The position numbers and the translations under genes were made by a program. The notes beneath the pieces were generated by a model that did no database searches, was not told the origin of the DNA, and worked only from the letters and a program-made list of their open reading frames with translations. This document shows, piece by piece, positions 1 to 6,659 of a stretch of DNA of 7,203 nucleotides (its first letter is position 1; every line of letters starts with the position of its first letter). The stretch is from the NCBI GenBank assembly GCA_003545125.1, contig DQCI01000115.1, forward strand, positions 15,886-23,088. The letters run 5' to 3'. Source of the stretch: Paracoccaceae bacterium (GTDB taxonomy: Bacteria; Pseudomonadota; Alphaproteobacteria; Rhodobacterales; Rhodobacteraceae).

Positions 1-24
1 CGGTGTCTCCTTCCCGGTGTCTCC
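1..24. repeat. Short direct repeat at left edge
   Basis: The ten bases CGGTGTCTCC occur at 1-10 and again at 15-24, a 14-bp period. Read on the minus strand, each copy supplies a purine-rich GGAG core, so the repeat overlaps the putative ribosome binding site at 7-12. It may be a small slippage duplication of a leader. The window edge prevents knowing whether more copies lie to the left. Confidence 0.5.
7..12 (-). promoter_or_regulatory. Putative Shine-Dalgarno of a minus-strand gene starting left of the window
   Basis: The minus strand reads AAGGAG here, followed by ACACCG to the window edge. This places a start codon at the normal 6-8 base distance just outside the window. The site fits a minus-strand gene running leftward, divergent from the acyltransferase gene at 459. 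The start codon itself is not visible, so this is only suggestive. Confidence 0.35.
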
Positions 25-72
25 TCCGGGCGCGGGCACACTTGCGAAGCGGGAATTGGACCGCGAATCCAT

Positions 73-192
73 TCATGTCTGTCCACGGTACGCGTGAAGG
101 ATTTCGATTTCCCAGCGCTCGGCGGCCAGCTCCTGCGCAGCTTCCTCAGTATCCTCGACGAAAACTCCGTCTCGCGCACCGTCGAGCGACAA
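73..192 (-). CDS. Possible small protein of about 39-44 residues, unknown function
   Basis: A minus-strand frame ending in TGA (complement of 73-75) encodes a short acidic peptide that looks protein-like: a hydrophobic strand, SLDGARDG, a helix-forming EDTEEAAQELAAE stretch, then a WEIEIL strand and a short tail. This beta-alpha-beta pattern resembles small hypothetical proteins, but I do not recognise a family. The start is unclear. TTG at 192-190 gives 39 residues. CTG at 207-205 gives 44 residues and has GAGGAAG at a suitable distance upstream. The frame stays open up to an ATG at 357, but the residues before position 207 look random. A different frame supplies an ATG (encoding MFEEDTYPAS) over the same start region, so a frameshifted remnant is also possible. 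It would lie upstream of, and co-directional with, the suspected gene off the left edge. Confidence 0.3.
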   Translation of the reverse strand: MSLDGARDGVFVEDTEEAAQELAAERWEIEILHAYRGQT

Positions 193-207
193 GCATGAAA
201 CTTGCAG

Positions 208-458
208 GGTACGTGTCTTCCTCGAACATGAATGGTCTTGCGGCGCACCCTTCGGAAACCACAAAATCTGGGGCCGGATTGTCCACTGCCTGAAAACAGG
301 CCGTTCACCGCCTCGAACTGGCCAAATTCGCTCTTTAATCGAATCGACAGGGCGCATACCCGTGTCCAGTCATGGGGGGAAGCTCTGCGCACGATACTTC
401 GACAGCGCGAATATCTAGCCAGTTCGACGTTTTATGAAGCAAGGTAACGGTAAGTCCA
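208..458. other. Upstream region without a convincing gene
   Basis: This stretch is less GC-rich than the genes and separates the possible minus-strand unit from the + strand acyltransferase. It should hold the promoter of the gene at 459, but no pair of -35 and -10 boxes stands out. A small perfect hairpin, GCCTG-AAAA-CAGGC, lies at 288-301. Its five-base stem has no T-run after it, so it does not look like a terminator. Open frames here show no recognisable protein. Confidence 0.5.
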
Positions 459-2435
459 TTGAAATATCGTCCTGAAATTGATGGCCTTCGCACGGTCGCG
501 GTGGTCCCGGTTATTCTTTTTCACGCCGGCGCCGCACCGTTCAGCGGCGGCTTCATCGGGGTCGATGTCTTCTTTGTGATCTCGGGCTACCTGATCACCA
601 CGATCCTGATCGACGAGCTCGAAGGCGGGCGCTTCAGCATCATCAATTTCTACGAACGGCGCGCCCGGCGGATCTTGCCGGCGCTGTTCTTCGTGATGCT
701 GTGCACGCTGCCCTTCGCCTGGGCCTGGATGCTGCCAAGCCAGATGAAGGATTTCGCGCAAAGCCTTTTTGCGGTCTCGATTTTCAGCTCCAACTTTCTG
801 TTCTGGAAGACCTCGGGCTATTTCGCGGCGGCGGCAGACGACAAGCCGTTCCTGCATACCTGGAGCCTCGCCGTCGAGGAGCAATACTACGTGTTGTTCC
901 CGATCTTCCTGTTCCTCGCCTGGCGGTTCGGGCGAAACCGCGTGTTCTGGATGGTCGCGTTCTTTGCCGGCGTCTCGCTGCTCATCAGCGAATGGGGCTG
1001 GCGCAACGAGCCCAAGGCCAACTTCTTTTTGTTCCCGACCCGCGCCTGGGAGCTTTTCGCGGGCTCGATCGCGGCCTTCGTCATCAAGAGCCACGGGATC
1101 CGGACCAACCAGATCCTGTCGGGCGTCGGCCTTCTGGCGATCCTTTATTCGGTCTTCTTCTACACCGAGGCCACGCCCTTCCCGAGCGTCTACGCGTTCT
1201 TGCCGGTCGGCGGGTCGGTGCTGATCGTGTTGTTCGCGACCCGCGACACCATCGCGGGCCGGATCCTCGGCACCCGCCCCTTCGTGGCGATCGGCCTCAT
1301 CAGCTACTCGGCCTACCTCTGGCACCAGCCCTTGTTCGCCTTCGCGCGGATCCGGCTGACCGAGGCGCCGAGCTTCACGCTCATGATGTTCCTCTCGGCG
1401 ATGGCGTTGGTGCTGGCCGCGTTCAGCTGGAAATTCGTCGAGCGGCCCTTCCGTCTCAAGGCGGTCACCAGCCGGCGATTGATCTTCAGCGGGTCGCTCG
1501 TCGGTATCGTGGTGTTCGTCGCGCTCGGGCTTGCCGGCAATGCGCTCAACCCGCGGTTCGAGCAATACTGGCTGGCCAGGCAGCCCGAGAACGTGCGCGC
1601 CACCTACGTGGTGCTGGCGCGCGCCAACCCCGAGCTCAGCAACTGGGGCGCCGACGAATTTGGCAATCAGAACCTCTCCGAGTGCCGGTTCAATGCCCGC
1701 AACCCGACCGAAGAGGTCCAGGCCCGCCTGTTTGCTTGCGCTGAAGAGCACGGGCCGGGCGTGCTGATCCTGGGCGACAGCCACGCGATGGACCTCTACG
1801 GCGTGGTCGCCTCGCGGTTCGAAGAACTCCCGTTCATCGTCGGCATCACCCAAGGCGGCTGCCGGGTTTTCGACTGGGAACCGGAATGCCACTACGACGA
1901 CACGGCTGCGTTTGTCGCGGAACACCCGGAGGTTTTCGGCAAGGTCATCTTCGAACAGGCCGGCGTGTTCCTGCTGCAAGAAGAGGACGGCACCAAGGGC
2001 TCGCGCGAGATGTTCAGCAAGCTCAGGCTCACCCAGCCCGTCGCGCATATCGAGCCGGATCTCGAACATATCGCCGTCGCGGTCGACTACGTCACAGCAC
2101 TCAGCCAGTCTGTGCCGGTGCTGTGGTTCCTGCCCCGCGCGGAGCCCCACATCGGCACCAACTACGTGTTGCGCAATGGCTGCGAGGGGACCTACTTCTT
2201 CCGCGACAAGCAATACGAGCTGTTCGAAAACCTCGAGTTGGTGATCGCCGCTGCCGTGGATTCAGCCGGGGCCGAACAGCTCACCTGGGTGTCGCAGAAC
2301 GATCTGTTTGGCTTTGACCTGACAAAAGATTACATGACCTGCGATGACATCTACTGGAGCGACGGCGATCATTTTTCCGAGATCGGGGAAGTGCTTTTCG
2401 GCGCGCGTCTGCCGGATGAATTCGTGGAATTTTGA
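459..2435 (+). CDS. Membrane O-acyltransferase, OafA/YrhL type, with C-terminal SGNH domain
   Basis: This 658-residue inner-membrane protein most likely transfers acetyl or another acyl group onto a surface glycan (O-antigen, exopolysaccharide or similar). The N-terminal half is an acyltransferase-3 domain: PEIDGLRT at 5-12, the conserved FHAG with His22, GVDVFFVISGYL, the basic FYERRARR at 64-71, and LHTWSLAVEEQYY at 132-144. About ten hydrophobic segments follow, the last near 341-365. The C-terminal part, from about 375, is an SGNH-type domain with GDSH at 439-442 (nucleophile Ser441) and a DGDH motif at 635-638 that can provide the catalytic Asp and His. All expected catalytic motifs are present, so the gene looks intact. 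TTG at 459 is chosen because an in-frame stop lies at 435-437 and the family usually begins with this MKYRPEIDGLR-like sequence. The Shine-Dalgarno is weak (AAGG at 441-444). A likely terminator follows, so it may be transcribed alone. The acceptor and acyl group cannot be told from the sequence. Confidence 0.95.
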   Translation: MKYRPEIDGLRTVAVVPVILFHAGAAPFSGGFIGVDVFFVISGYLITTILIDELEGGRFSIINFYERRARRILPALFFVMLCTLPFAWAWMLPSQMKDFAQSLFAVSIFSSNFLFWKTSGYFAAAADDKPFLHTWSLAVEEQYYVLFPIFLFLAWRFGRNRVFWMVAFFAGVSLLISEWGWRNEPKANFFLFPTRAWELFAGSIAAFVIKSHGIRTNQILSGVGLLAILYSVFFYTEATPFPSVYAFLPVGGSVLIVLFATRDTIAGRILGTRPFVAIGLISYSAYLWHQPLFAFARIRLTEAPSFTLMMFLSAMALVLAAFSWKFVERPFRLKAVTSRRLIFSGSLVGIVVFVALGLAGNALNPRFEQYWLARQPENVRATYVVLARANPELSNWGADEFGNQNLSECRFNARNPTEEVQARLFACAEEHGPGVLILGDSHAMDLYGVVASRFEELPFIVGITQGGCRVFDWEPECHYDDTAAFVAEHPEVFGKVIFEQAGVFLLQEEDGTKGSREMFSKLRLTQPVAHIEPDLEHIAVAVDYVTALSQSVPVLWFLPRAEPHIGTNYVLRNGCEGTYFFRDKQYELFENLELVIAAAVDSAGAEQLTWVSQNDLFGFDLTKDYMTCDDIYWSDGDHFSEIGEVLFGARLPDEFVEF

Positions 2436-2442
2436 GGATTTG

Positions 2443-2476
2443 ATCCGGCGGGCAGGTCATGTGGCGCCCACCGGAT
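2443..2476 (+). terminator. Likely intrinsic terminator after the acyltransferase gene
   Basis: ATCCGG at 2443-2448 pairs with CCGGAT at 2471-2476. Inside it, GGGC at 2450-2453 pairs with GCCC at 2466-2469, with one C-A mismatch between the two stem blocks and a 12-base loop. T-rich sequence (TTGTTTCTGTCTTT) follows from 2481. It starts 8 bases after the stop codon at 2433-2435. The T-run is interrupted and begins a few bases after the stem, so termination may be partial. Confidence 0.5.
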
Positions 2477-2599
2477 TCACTTGTTTCTGTCTTTGGTTTG
2501 GCCACATTCGGCCGTTTTCGCTTCGTATTGTCCACGAAACAGACTTGACCGGACCCCGGGAGCCATCCCGCGCCGCAGGGGTGAGGTGGGACCGAAATT

Positions 2600-2605
2600 G
2601 GAGGA
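2600..2605 (+). promoter_or_regulatory. Shine-Dalgarno that sets the start of the A-T-TE gene
   Basis: GGAGGA lies 6 bases before GTG at 2612, ideal spacing. It directly abuts an in-frame TTG at 2606, which is therefore too close to be used. The start is best placed at 2612. Confidence 0.8.
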
Positions 2606-2611
2606 TTGCAC

Positions 2612-5158
2612 GTGCGTGACGTCGCATCGCAGGTGGCCGCTATTGCTGGTGAGTACGGGGATACGCCCGCGGTCATGGATGCAACCGACCGGGTAAGCTA
2701 CGCAGAGTTCGAGACCTGGACGAACGACCTCGCGAACCGGATCACCGCTGAGATCGGCATGGACCAACGGGTCTGCCTGGTCGTCGCCGGGTTCGACACC
2801 CAGGGGATCGTCGGGATGTTTGCGACCTTGAAGACGCCGCATATCTTTCTGGCGCTCGACCGCGAAAACCTGCCCGCCAATATCGCCGCAATCGCGGCGC
2901 AGCTCGAGGCGGGCGCCGTCGTCTATTCCGATTCTGCGCAGGAGGGGGTGCGCGCCGCAGGGCTCACGATACCGCTGATATCGGTCGGCCCCCGGCCCGA
3001 AGGACCGGTTACGGCCCCCGCACCGCTCACCGATCTCACCCGGACCACACTCTACAAGCGAACCTCCGGCTCGACCGGGGGCGCCAAGACGGCGGCCCAC
3101 ACCGTCGAAGGCATTCTTGGCGACGCCATTCCGGGGGCGAAAATCCTCGATCTCTCGCCGGGTGCGAAGCTCACGGTGGCCTCCACATTCGACGCCGCCC
3201 TGACAAGTGCGGCGACCCTGCGCTGCATCCTGTCCGGCGCCACGCTGTTGCCGGTGGACCTGCGGTTCGAGAGCCCCAGGAAGGCCGTCGACCGTCTGAT
3301 CGAAGCCGGCCTCACCCATGTCTATAACACGCCAACCGCGCTCCGCCTTCTGTGCCGCGGCCTGCCCGAGGGTGGTATCTTCCCCGAGTTGCGCAGCATC
3401 CTCCTGGGCGGCGAGAAGACAACGATGGCGGATGTGCGCCTGCTCGCGCACTCGACCCCGCCCGACGCCAAGCTCAGGGCAACTTTCGCCTCGACCGAGA
3501 CACAGCTTGTGGCCCATACGTCGGTGCCCCTCGCGGGAGATATCGGGCATGAGCATTTCGCCGAGATGCATGTGGCGGACGGCGTCAGGATCGACATCCT
3601 CGACGACGCCGGCAACCCGAGACCGGCTGGCGAGCTTGGCCATGTGCGGGTGACCTCGAAAATGATTACCCTCGGCTATCAGGGCGACGTGGACCCGGCG
3701 CAAGCGGCAAAGGTCAGCGCGAACGCCGACGGCACCCGCTCCTACATGACCGACGACATGGGCTACCTGACGCCCGAGGGAAAAATCGTGCTCACCTCGC
3801 GTGCCGGGCGCGAGATCAAGATCCGGGGGCGGCGTGTCGACCTTGGTGAGCTGGAAGCCTGGCTTTTGGCGCAGGACGACATCGCCGAGGCCGCGGTGGT
3901 GGCGCAGCCCATCGGCCATGACGGCGGTCCGCGGCTCGCGGCCTTCATCAAGGGCGAGCCCGGTTTCGACGGCACGTCCGATTTGCGCAAACGGATGAAG
4001 GCGGAGTTGATCGCCTCGATGCAGCCCACGGCCATCGTGGTGATGGAAGACCTGCCGCGCACGCCGAACCAGAAGATCAACCGCCGCGCGCTCGAGAGCG
4101 ATCTTTCGCATCTCGAAGCGGACGGCGGTGAGACGCTGGAGGCCGAGGGCCTGCTCGGGCAGGTGGCAAAGATCTGGGCCGGCGTGTTGAACCGCGCGGT
4201 CACCGGGCCCGAGAAGGATTTCTTCGACCTCGGCGGCGACAGCATCGCGGCCACGATCACGGCTGTGCAGATGGAAGAGGCGCTCGGCCTGCCGGTCGAC
4301 AGCGGGTTCGTCTACCGCTACCCGGTGCTGGCGGAGCAGGTTGCCGCGCTCGAGCAGATGGAAGGCGGCACGGATGTGCTCGCCGACCGCTTGTTGGTGC
4401 CGCTGACCATTCCCGGGCCCGAACCGGCGAAGACGCCGCAGCGGGTGTTTCTGATCTCGGGTGCCGGCGGGCATGTCTTTCCGTTTGCGCCGGTCGCGCG
4501 GGAGCTGCAGAAAGATTGGGAGATCCTCGGTATTCTTCATCCCGGCATCCTCGACACCGAACCGGCACTGGGCAGCATTTCGGCGTACGCCGACCGCATG
4601 GGCAAGGCGATCCGCGCGAGCCAGCCGGAGGGGCCCTATTTCATTGTCGGCTATTCCTTCGGGGCGGCCGTCGCGCATGAGATCGGCAGGCGGCTTGCGG
4701 CAGCGGGCGAAACGGTCGGAGTCGTGCTCGTCGATCTGCAACTGCTGCAGATCGCCACATTGCGGTACAAGGCGTGGTTTGCGCGCGAAAAGATCGAGCA
4801 GACCTTCCGCCGCGACGAAAACGAGGGCGCAAAAAAGGGATTCCTGGAGGCCCCGAACCTCGACGCGGTCGAAAAGGCGAAGCTGTCGATCTCGATCCGC
4901 AACATGGCCCGGATCCTCAACCGCTACCGCCCGGAAAAAACCGCGGCGCCGACCGTGGTCATCACCGCCGGGGTGAAGGACGAGCCCTATGAGGCAGAGG
5001 ATCTCGGCTGGAGCAAGGTGGCCCCATTGGTGAAGGTCACGACCACGCCCGGCAACCATCTTGAGATGTTCAAGGATCAATACATGGAAGGGTTCGCCCG
5101 GCTGCTCGACGAGTGCTTGGCGCTTCTGGCGAAAGAAACCTGTGCGAAACACGAATGA
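2612..5158 (+). CDS. NRPS-like adenylation-carrier-thioesterase (A-T-TE) enzyme
   Basis: This predicted cytoplasmic enzyme of 848 residues should activate a carboxylic or amino acid with ATP, load it on its own carrier domain and release or transfer it through a thioesterase. Adenylation domain, about 1-500: TSGSTGGAK at 151-159 (core A3), FDAA at 193-196 (A4), STETQ at 294-298 (A5), YMTDD at 378-382 (A7), GREIKIRG at 399-406 (A8) and NQKINR at 486-491, with Lys488 as the catalytic lysine (A10). Carrier domain, about 510-590: DLGGDSIAA with Ser544 as the phosphopantetheine site. Thioesterase, about 609-848: GYSFGA at 680-685 (nucleophile Ser682), with candidate triad partners Asp708 (VVLVDLQ) and His816 (GNHLEMF). 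No condensation domain is present. The same domain order is known in fungal quinone/furanone synthetases and bacterial ralfuranone synthetase, but those are much more canonical and product identity cannot be inferred. Several adenylation motifs are atypical (A3 lacks the usual Pro-Lys-Gly, and A7 reads TDD rather than TGD). The next gene follows closely, suggesting an operon. Confidence 0.92.
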   Translation: MRDVASQVAAIAGEYGDTPAVMDATDRVSYAEFETWTNDLANRITAEIGMDQRVCLVVAGFDTQGIVGMFATLKTPHIFLALDRENLPANIAAIAAQLEAGAVVYSDSAQEGVRAAGLTIPLISVGPRPEGPVTAPAPLTDLTRTTLYKRTSGSTGGAKTAAHTVEGILGDAIPGAKILDLSPGAKLTVASTFDAALTSAATLRCILSGATLLPVDLRFESPRKAVDRLIEAGLTHVYNTPTALRLLCRGLPEGGIFPELRSILLGGEKTTMADVRLLAHSTPPDAKLRATFASTETQLVAHTSVPLAGDIGHEHFAEMHVADGVRIDILDDAGNPRPAGELGHVRVTSKMITLGYQGDVDPAQAAKVSANADGTRSYMTDDMGYLTPEGKIVLTSRAGREIKIRGRRVDLGELEAWLLAQDDIAEAAVVAQPIGHDGGPRLAAFIKGEPGFDGTSDLRKRMKAELIASMQPTAIVVMEDLPRTPNQKINRRALESDLSHLEADGGETLEAEGLLGQVAKIWAGVLNRAVTGPEKDFFDLGGDSIAATITAVQMEEALGLPVDSGFVYRYPVLAEQVAALEQMEGGTDVLADRLLVPLTIPGPEPAKTPQRVFLISGAGGHVFPFAPVARELQKDWEILGILHPGILDTEPALGSISAYADRMGKAIRASQPEGPYFIVGYSFGAAVAHEIGRRLAAAGETVGVVLVDLQLLQIATLRYKAWFAREKIEQTFRRDENEGAKKGFLEAPNLDAVEKAKLSISIRNMARILNRYRPEKTAAPTVVITAGVKDEPYEAEDLGWSKVAPLVKVTTTPGNHLEMFKDQYMEGFARLLDECLALLAKETCAKHE

Positions 5159-5309
5159 CCTCTGCCGCGGCCCGGACGGTCCGCACATCGAACCGGCCCC
5201 GGCGGCGACCCCTGACGGGACGCCGTCGCAAGTGAAGAAATCGGGATGCCAGGACACCTCGGCGTCGCAGCCGGGCACTGGCTCTGCGCCCCCGGTGATC
5301 GGTCTGGCT

Positions 5310-5315
5310 GGAAAG
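5310..5315 (+). promoter_or_regulatory. Shine-Dalgarno-like site favouring the 5322 start
   Basis: GGAAAG lies 6 bases before ATG at 5322. No comparably good site precedes the alternative in-frame GTG codons at 5142 and 5232. Confidence 0.5.
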
Positions 5316-5321
5316 CTCCCG

Positions 5322-6395
5322 ATGCCGCGGGTCGACGTGATTGCGGCGGGAGAACTCGACGCGGGGCTGGAGCGGACCTGGCGTGCCTTGCAGGCGGCCG
5401 ACCCGGACCTCACGAGCCCGTTTTTTGCGCCAGACTTCTGCCGGATCGTCGGGCAGGTGCGCGACGACGTGCGCATCGCGGTGATCTCGGGTGAGGGCGG
5501 GCCGGTCGGCTTTTTCCCCTACCACCGCCAGCGTTCCGGGCGCCTCGCCCCGCTGGCGGGCCAGATCTCCGACTATCACGGGATCATCGGCACCGACGGC
5601 GGGCTCGGCGCCACCGCGCTGCTCACGGCACTGAAGGCGCAGGCCTTCGATTTCAACCATGTGCCGGGCACGCAAACGGGGTTGTGCGACCACGCCCACC
5701 TTCACACCACATCGCCGGTGATCGATCTCTCGGAGGGGTTCGAGACCTGGCGCCAGGAGCGGCGGGCGCAGGGCTCGGCGATCAAGAATGCCGAACGCAA
5801 GGGCCGCAAGCTGGGACGCGAAGTGGGCGCGTTGCGCTTCGTTGCCAACGAGACCGATCCGGCCGTTTGGGGCAAGCTGCTTGCGTGGAAACGCGCGGCC
5901 CTCGATGCCATCGGCGTGCCGTTCATCCTCGACCGTCCCTGGGCGGGTGCGGTGATCGACCGTGTCCGCGCGGCCGACGCCCCGGATTTTGGCGGCATGA
6001 CCTCCACGCTCTGGGCCGGCGACGAGCTGGTTGCGGTGAATTTCTCGATGCGGACGGACACCACGATCCACAGCTGGTTTCCCACTTACAACCCAGGTTT
6101 CGAGCGCCATTCGCCGGGTCTCACCCTGCTCATGGAAACCCTGCGCCATGCCAGTGAGGCGGGGTTTGGCGAGCTTGACCTCGGGCGCGGGTCGGAGCGT
6201 TACAAGAGCGAGTTCGCCAACGGCGCGCGGGCTTTGTGCGAAGGCTCCATCGAACGCGGACTGAGCCCGCTCGGGCTCACCCGCAAATTGCGCAAGGCGG
6301 CGCAGGCGGTGGCGGGAAAGACCGGCAAGGTCGAGCAGGCGGAGACGGTCCGGCGCGTGGGCAACCGACTGCTCTCGGCGGGCCGTATCTTTTGA
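5322..6395 (+). CDS. GNAT-fold acetyltransferase, CelD/BioF2-like (Acetyltransf_6 class)
   Basis: This protein of 357 residues has no membrane segment and is likely cytoplasmic. Proteins of this class carry two GNAT-like halves related to FemAB and are common in polysaccharide loci, where they are thought to acylate sugars or amino groups. Features that match are the N-terminal pattern SPFFAPDFCRIVG, VGFFPYHR, SDYHGIIG, the basic segment SAIKNAERKGRKLGREVG, and the C-terminal block TYNPGFERHSPG (Ser264-Pro265-Gly266) followed by LDLGRGSERYKSEF (Tyr294-Lys295). ATG at 5322 is preferred: the family-like sequence begins immediately after it and GGAAAG is well placed. An in-frame GTG at 5142, overlapping the end of the A-T-TE gene, would add 60 residues rich in Pro, Thr, Ser and Gly that resemble no domain. 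Co-direction and proximity to the A-T-TE gene suggest that they are co-transcribed. It could use the acyl group that enzyme activates, or ordinary acetyl-CoA; the sequence does not decide. Confidence 0.85.
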   Translation: MPRVDVIAAGELDAGLERTWRALQAADPDLTSPFFAPDFCRIVGQVRDDVRIAVISGEGGPVGFFPYHRQRSGRLAPLAGQISDYHGIIGTDGGLGATALLTALKAQAFDFNHVPGTQTGLCDHAHLHTTSPVIDLSEGFETWRQERRAQGSAIKNAERKGRKLGREVGALRFVANETDPAVWGKLLAWKRAALDAIGVPFILDRPWAGAVIDRVRAADAPDFGGMTSTLWAGDELVAVNFSMRTDTTIHSWFPTYNPGFERHSPGLTLLMETLRHASEAGFGELDLGRGSERYKSEFANGARALCEGSIERGLSPLGLTRKLRKAAQAVAGKTGKVEQAETVRRVGNRLLSAGRIF

Positions 6396-6495
6396 GCCGG
6401 CGCGGCGCGCGGTCCGGGATGATGCAAGGCAGGGGGACCGACCGGTGAAAAGCCCGACAATCTGTGCTACGAACTTGAACCCGGACAATGGTCGC

Positions 6496-6534
6496 GGTGA
6501 TCGTTGTGATCGCGGTGTGATCTGGTCCGCGATC
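6496..6534 (+). repeat. GTGATC direct repeats overlapping an 8-bp hairpin
   Basis: GTGATC occurs at 6497-6502, 6506-6511 and 6517-6522; the last two are TGTGATC with an 11-bp period. Overlapping them, GATCGCGG at 6508-6515 is perfectly complementary to CCGCGATC at 6527-6534, with an 11-base loop. No T-run follows (TTCAAAATGG), so it is not a standard intrinsic terminator. It could be an operator for the gene at 6660, or an RNA element ending the upstream transcript. No regulator can be named. Confidence 0.45.
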
Positions 6535-6558
6535 TTCAAAATGGAAACAAAACACTGC

Positions 6559-6647
6559 CCCATTCCAGCCGCCTTGGCCGGGCTTACTGCAGGCCGAATG
6601 TTCGGATGACGGTAGAGTGGGCGCGCGGCAAGAGCCGTCGGAATGGG
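6559..6647 (+). promoter_or_regulatory. Possible structured leader of the last gene
   Basis: CCCATTCC at 6559-6566 pairs perfectly with GGAATGGG at 6640-6647, closing a loop that holds CCGAA-TG-TTCGG at 6594-6605 and GACGG at 6608-6612 pairing with CCGTC at 6635-6639. The inner helix ends at 6639, next to the outer helix at 6640, so the two could stack. The outer strand ends one base before the Shine-Dalgarno at 6649. An 8-bp match can arise by chance in a spacer of this size. It matches no known riboswitch class that I recognise. Confidence 0.25.
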
Positions 6648-6648
6648 T

Positions 6649-6654
6649 GAGAGG
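6649..6654 (+). promoter_or_regulatory. Shine-Dalgarno of the last gene
   Basis: GAGAGG lies 5 bases before ATG at 6660, which supports that start. Confidence 0.65.
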
Positions 6655-6659
6655 CAATC

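Noticed and set aside
288..301. Hairpin GCCTG-AAAA-CAGGC as a terminator.
   Set aside because: Only five base pairs and no T-run on either strand; a stem this short is expected by chance.
701..1744. A 347-codon + strand frame inside the acyltransferase gene.
   Set aside because: Arg/Pro/Leu-rich shadow in an alternative frame of a gene whose own frame carries all conserved motifs.
432..2213. A 593-codon minus-strand open frame antisense to the acyltransferase.
   Set aside because: Low-complexity charged composition with no motifs; it mirrors the OafA-type gene on the + strand.
2606..2611. TTG at 2606 as the start of the A-T-TE gene.
   Set aside because: It directly abuts GGAGGA with no spacer; GTG at 2612 has ideal 6-base spacing.
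2477..5476. A 999-codon open frame on the minus strand antisense to the A-T-TE gene.
   Set aside because: Its translation is rich in Arg, Gly, Asp and His with no recognisable domain. The + strand frame has clear NRPS motifs in order. Long antisense frames are expected in GC-rich coding DNA.
6475..6503. TTGAAC at 6475-6480 as the -35 box of a promoter for the last gene.
   Set aside because: At 17-base spacing the -10 position reads TGATCG, which is a poor match.
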